This document shows positions 62,524 to 64,000 of a DNA stretch of 64,000 nt, piece by piece. Each line of letters starts with the position of its first letter. Positions within the stretch are counted from its first letter, which is position 1. The stretch is from Flavobacteriaceae bacterium (GTDB lineage: Bacteria; Bacteroidota; Bacteroidia; Flavobacteriales; Flavobacteriaceae): the NCBI GenBank assembly GCA_021648265.1, contig JAKITD010000001.1, positions 102,446-166,445 of the forward strand, given 5' to 3'. The position numbers and the translations under genes are program-made. The notes beneath the pieces are model-generated. The model worked only from the letters and a program-made list of their open reading frames with translations. It ran no database searches and was not told the origin of the DNA.

Positions 62524-64000
62524 ATGAAAAAAATATTACTCCCCATTGTTCTACTTTTTTCTTTTGTTAGCTACGCACAGTTTATAACAATTGATGAAAG
62601 CCTAACAATACAAGAACTTGTTGAAGACATTCTTATAAATAGCCCTTGTGCCCAAACCTCAAACTATGGGTCTAGAACAGGAACCGATTTTGGAGAAGGA
62701 AATGGTATTGGCTATTTTAACGCCAATGGATCAGATTTTCCGTATGCGGAAGGAATAATACTAAGTTCGGGTTTTATTTCTGATGCACCTGGACCAAATA
62801 CCACAACACAAAGCAACGGAACACCTAGTTGGCCAGGAGATGCAGACTTAGAGGCTGCCACTACTGCTACAGGAACAGGTAATGCTTCATTTATTCAATT
62901 TGCATTTACACCTTTAATTAGTGAAATAGGCTTTAATTTTATTTTTGCTTCTGAAGAATACAACCAAACATTTGAATGTACATTTTCAGATGCTTTTGCA
63001 TTTATACTTATTGATTTGAGCACTGGTATCAGTCAAAATTTAGCAGTACTACCAGGAACCGCAATTCCAATAGAGGCAACTAACATTCATCCTGATGTTC
63101 CGGGTGGTTGTCCTGCAATTAATGAAATATATTTTGATAAGTATAATTTTATGCCCTTTAATGACGAAAATACTTCGGCAACTAATTTTAATGGGCAAAT
63201 ACTAAGTTTAACTGCACAGGGTACCGTAATTCCTGGAAATCCTTACACTATTAAATTAGTAATTGCAGATCAGGGAGATACGATATGGGATTCTGCTGTT
63301 TTTTTAGAAGCAGGGTCATTTAACATTGGTGTTGACTTAGGAGACGATTTAACAATTGCAGCTGGAACTGCACCTTGTCAAGGTCAACCCTTAGAAATTG
63401 GAGTAGCTCCAGATGCTACAGGGCTAACAACCTACCAATGGTATGTTTGGAATCCAATAACTATGGTTTTTGATTTAATTTCTGGAGAAATATCAAATAC
63501 CATTATAATCACACAATCTGGAATTTATCAAATTGAAACTATTTTCTCTGGAGGTTGTTCTGCAACCGATGATGTCCTTATCGAATTTGCTCCACAGCCA
63601 ATTGCTGTTGTTCCTGACGATTTGGTAATCTGCGATGAAATCCCAAACGACGGTTTTTCTGAGTTTGATTTAACTGTTCGAGATGCTCAAATCATTAACG
63701 GACAACCGGATACATTTGTAGAATACTATGTTTTATTAGCAGATGCAGAATCGGGTACAACTCCCATTGCAACTCCAACTAATTATACAAATGTAGATCC
63801 AGGGTTTCAAATAGTTTTTGCACGATTAGAAGAGTCTAATCTAGGTTGCTTCGATATAGTTCCTCTAGTTCTCCAAGTAGATCAAGCTCCCTCAATAACC
63901 GATCCTATTTCGGATTATTTCATTTGCGATAACGATCAAGACGGCACAGAGATATTTGATTTAACGACTAAGGATGCCGAGATATTAAATACCTTAATCA
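62524..64000 (+). CDS. Choice-of-anchor L surface protein, partial (3' end outside window)
   Basis: The frame opens at 62524 with a signal peptide (MKKILLPIVLLFSFVSYAQ) and stays open to the right edge (492 codons). The first 260 residues match the choice-of-anchor L domain: GIGYFNANGSDFPYAEGIIL, FIFASEEYNQTFECTFSDAF and FNGQILSLTA. After it come Ig-like repeats (YQWYVWNP, then VICDEIPNDGFSEFDLT, then FICDNDQDGTEIFDLT). Such proteins usually end in a T9SS or gliding-type sorting domain, which would be outside the window. The likely role is adhesion. Confidence 0.85.
   Translation, partial: MKKILLPIVLLFSFVSYAQFITIDESLTIQELVEDILINSPCAQTSNYGSRTGTDFGEGNGIGYFNANGSDFPYAEGIILSSGFISDAPGPNTTTQSNGTPSWPGDADLEAATTATGTGNASFIQFAFTPLISEIGFNFIFASEEYNQTFECTFSDAFAFILIDLSTGISQNLAVLPGTAIPIEATNIHPDVPGGCPAINEIYFDKYNFMPFNDENTSATNFNGQILSLTAQGTVIPGNPYTIKLVIADQGDTIWDSAVFLEAGSFNIGVDLGDDLTIAAGTAPCQGQPLEIGVAPDATGLTTYQWYVWNPITMVFDLISGEISNTIIITQSGIYQIETIFSGGCSATDDVLIEFAPQPIAVVPDDLVICDEIPNDGFSEFDLTVRDAQIINGQPDTFVEYYVLLADAESGTTPIATPTNYTNVDPGFQIVFARLEESNLGCFDIVPLVLQVDQAPSITDPISDYFICDNDQDGTEIFDLTTKDAEILNTLI

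Overview
The window is AT-rich and looks like a chromosome segment of a Flavobacteriaceae bacterium (Bacteroidota). Several features point there: type IX secretion C-terminal tails, promoter-like TAnnTTTG boxes with no Shine-Dalgarno pattern, a FolK-deoxynucleoside kinase fusion, a uppS-bamA-skp-skp cluster, and a flexirubin-type pigment cluster. No rRNA, tRNA, CRISPR array, insertion sequence or prophage was recognised by eye. No gene-free stretch exceeds 300 bases; the longest is 39510-39808.

Region 1 (1-30009) is a flexirubin-type gene cluster, an aryl polyene fatty-acid machinery plus dialkylresorcinol (DAR) genes. All of it is on the minus strand except a divergent halogenase-like gene. 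Reading in the direction of transcription from about 28.7 kb, it runs: tyrosine ammonia-lyase (4-coumarate starter), WG-repeat protein, ketoreductase, ketosynthase, acyl carrier protein (ACP), LpxL-like acyltransferase, darA, darB, two tandem odd hotdog proteins, a small unknown, a BtrH-like acyl-ACP transferase, an ABC-2 transporter, a thioesterase, a second ketosynthase and a methyltransferase. It continues with a cysteine-less ketosynthase fragment, a second ACP, a ketosynthase/chain-length-factor pair, polysaccharide deacetylase, LolA-like and LolB-like proteins, a FabZ-like hotdog, three secreted unknowns, a glycosyltransferase-DUF2062 protein, a giant MMPL-acyltransferase-methyltransferase fusion and a CrtI-like FAD oxidoreductase cut by the left edge. 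Together these could make an aryl-polyene acyl chain from 4-coumarate, make a DAR, join them as an ester, tailor them, and place the product in the outer membrane. No adenylate-forming coumarate-ACP ligase is visible, so it may lie to the left of position 1.

Region 2 (30046-47266) is mixed housekeeping and surface genes: mutS, a T9SS delta-60-repeat protein, a TrmH-type methyltransferase, folK-dNK, a DUF2797 protein, a GH3-family protein, a small lipoprotein, clpX-clpP-tig, a small membrane protein, an alpha/beta hydrolase, a T9SS beta-helix protein and pdxJ.

Region 3 (47350-55329, plus strand) runs CBS protein, nadK, a DUF6089-like barrel, uppS, bamA, two OmpH/Skp chaperones and murI, an envelope-biogenesis set. 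Region 4 (55331-64000) holds cyanophycinase and cyanophycin synthetase, a thioredoxin-domain lipoprotein, a dodecin, a NifU-like Fe-S scaffold and the start of a choice-of-anchor L surface protein cut by the right edge.

The points most worth following are in the pigment cluster and in local oddities. In the cluster they are hotdog enzymes with complementary missing catalytic residues, a BtrH-like candidate ester synthase, and a tandem-duplication scar. Elsewhere they are a folK fusion with no normal start codon, three terminators placed directly before start codons, and a palindrome inside a strong promoter.
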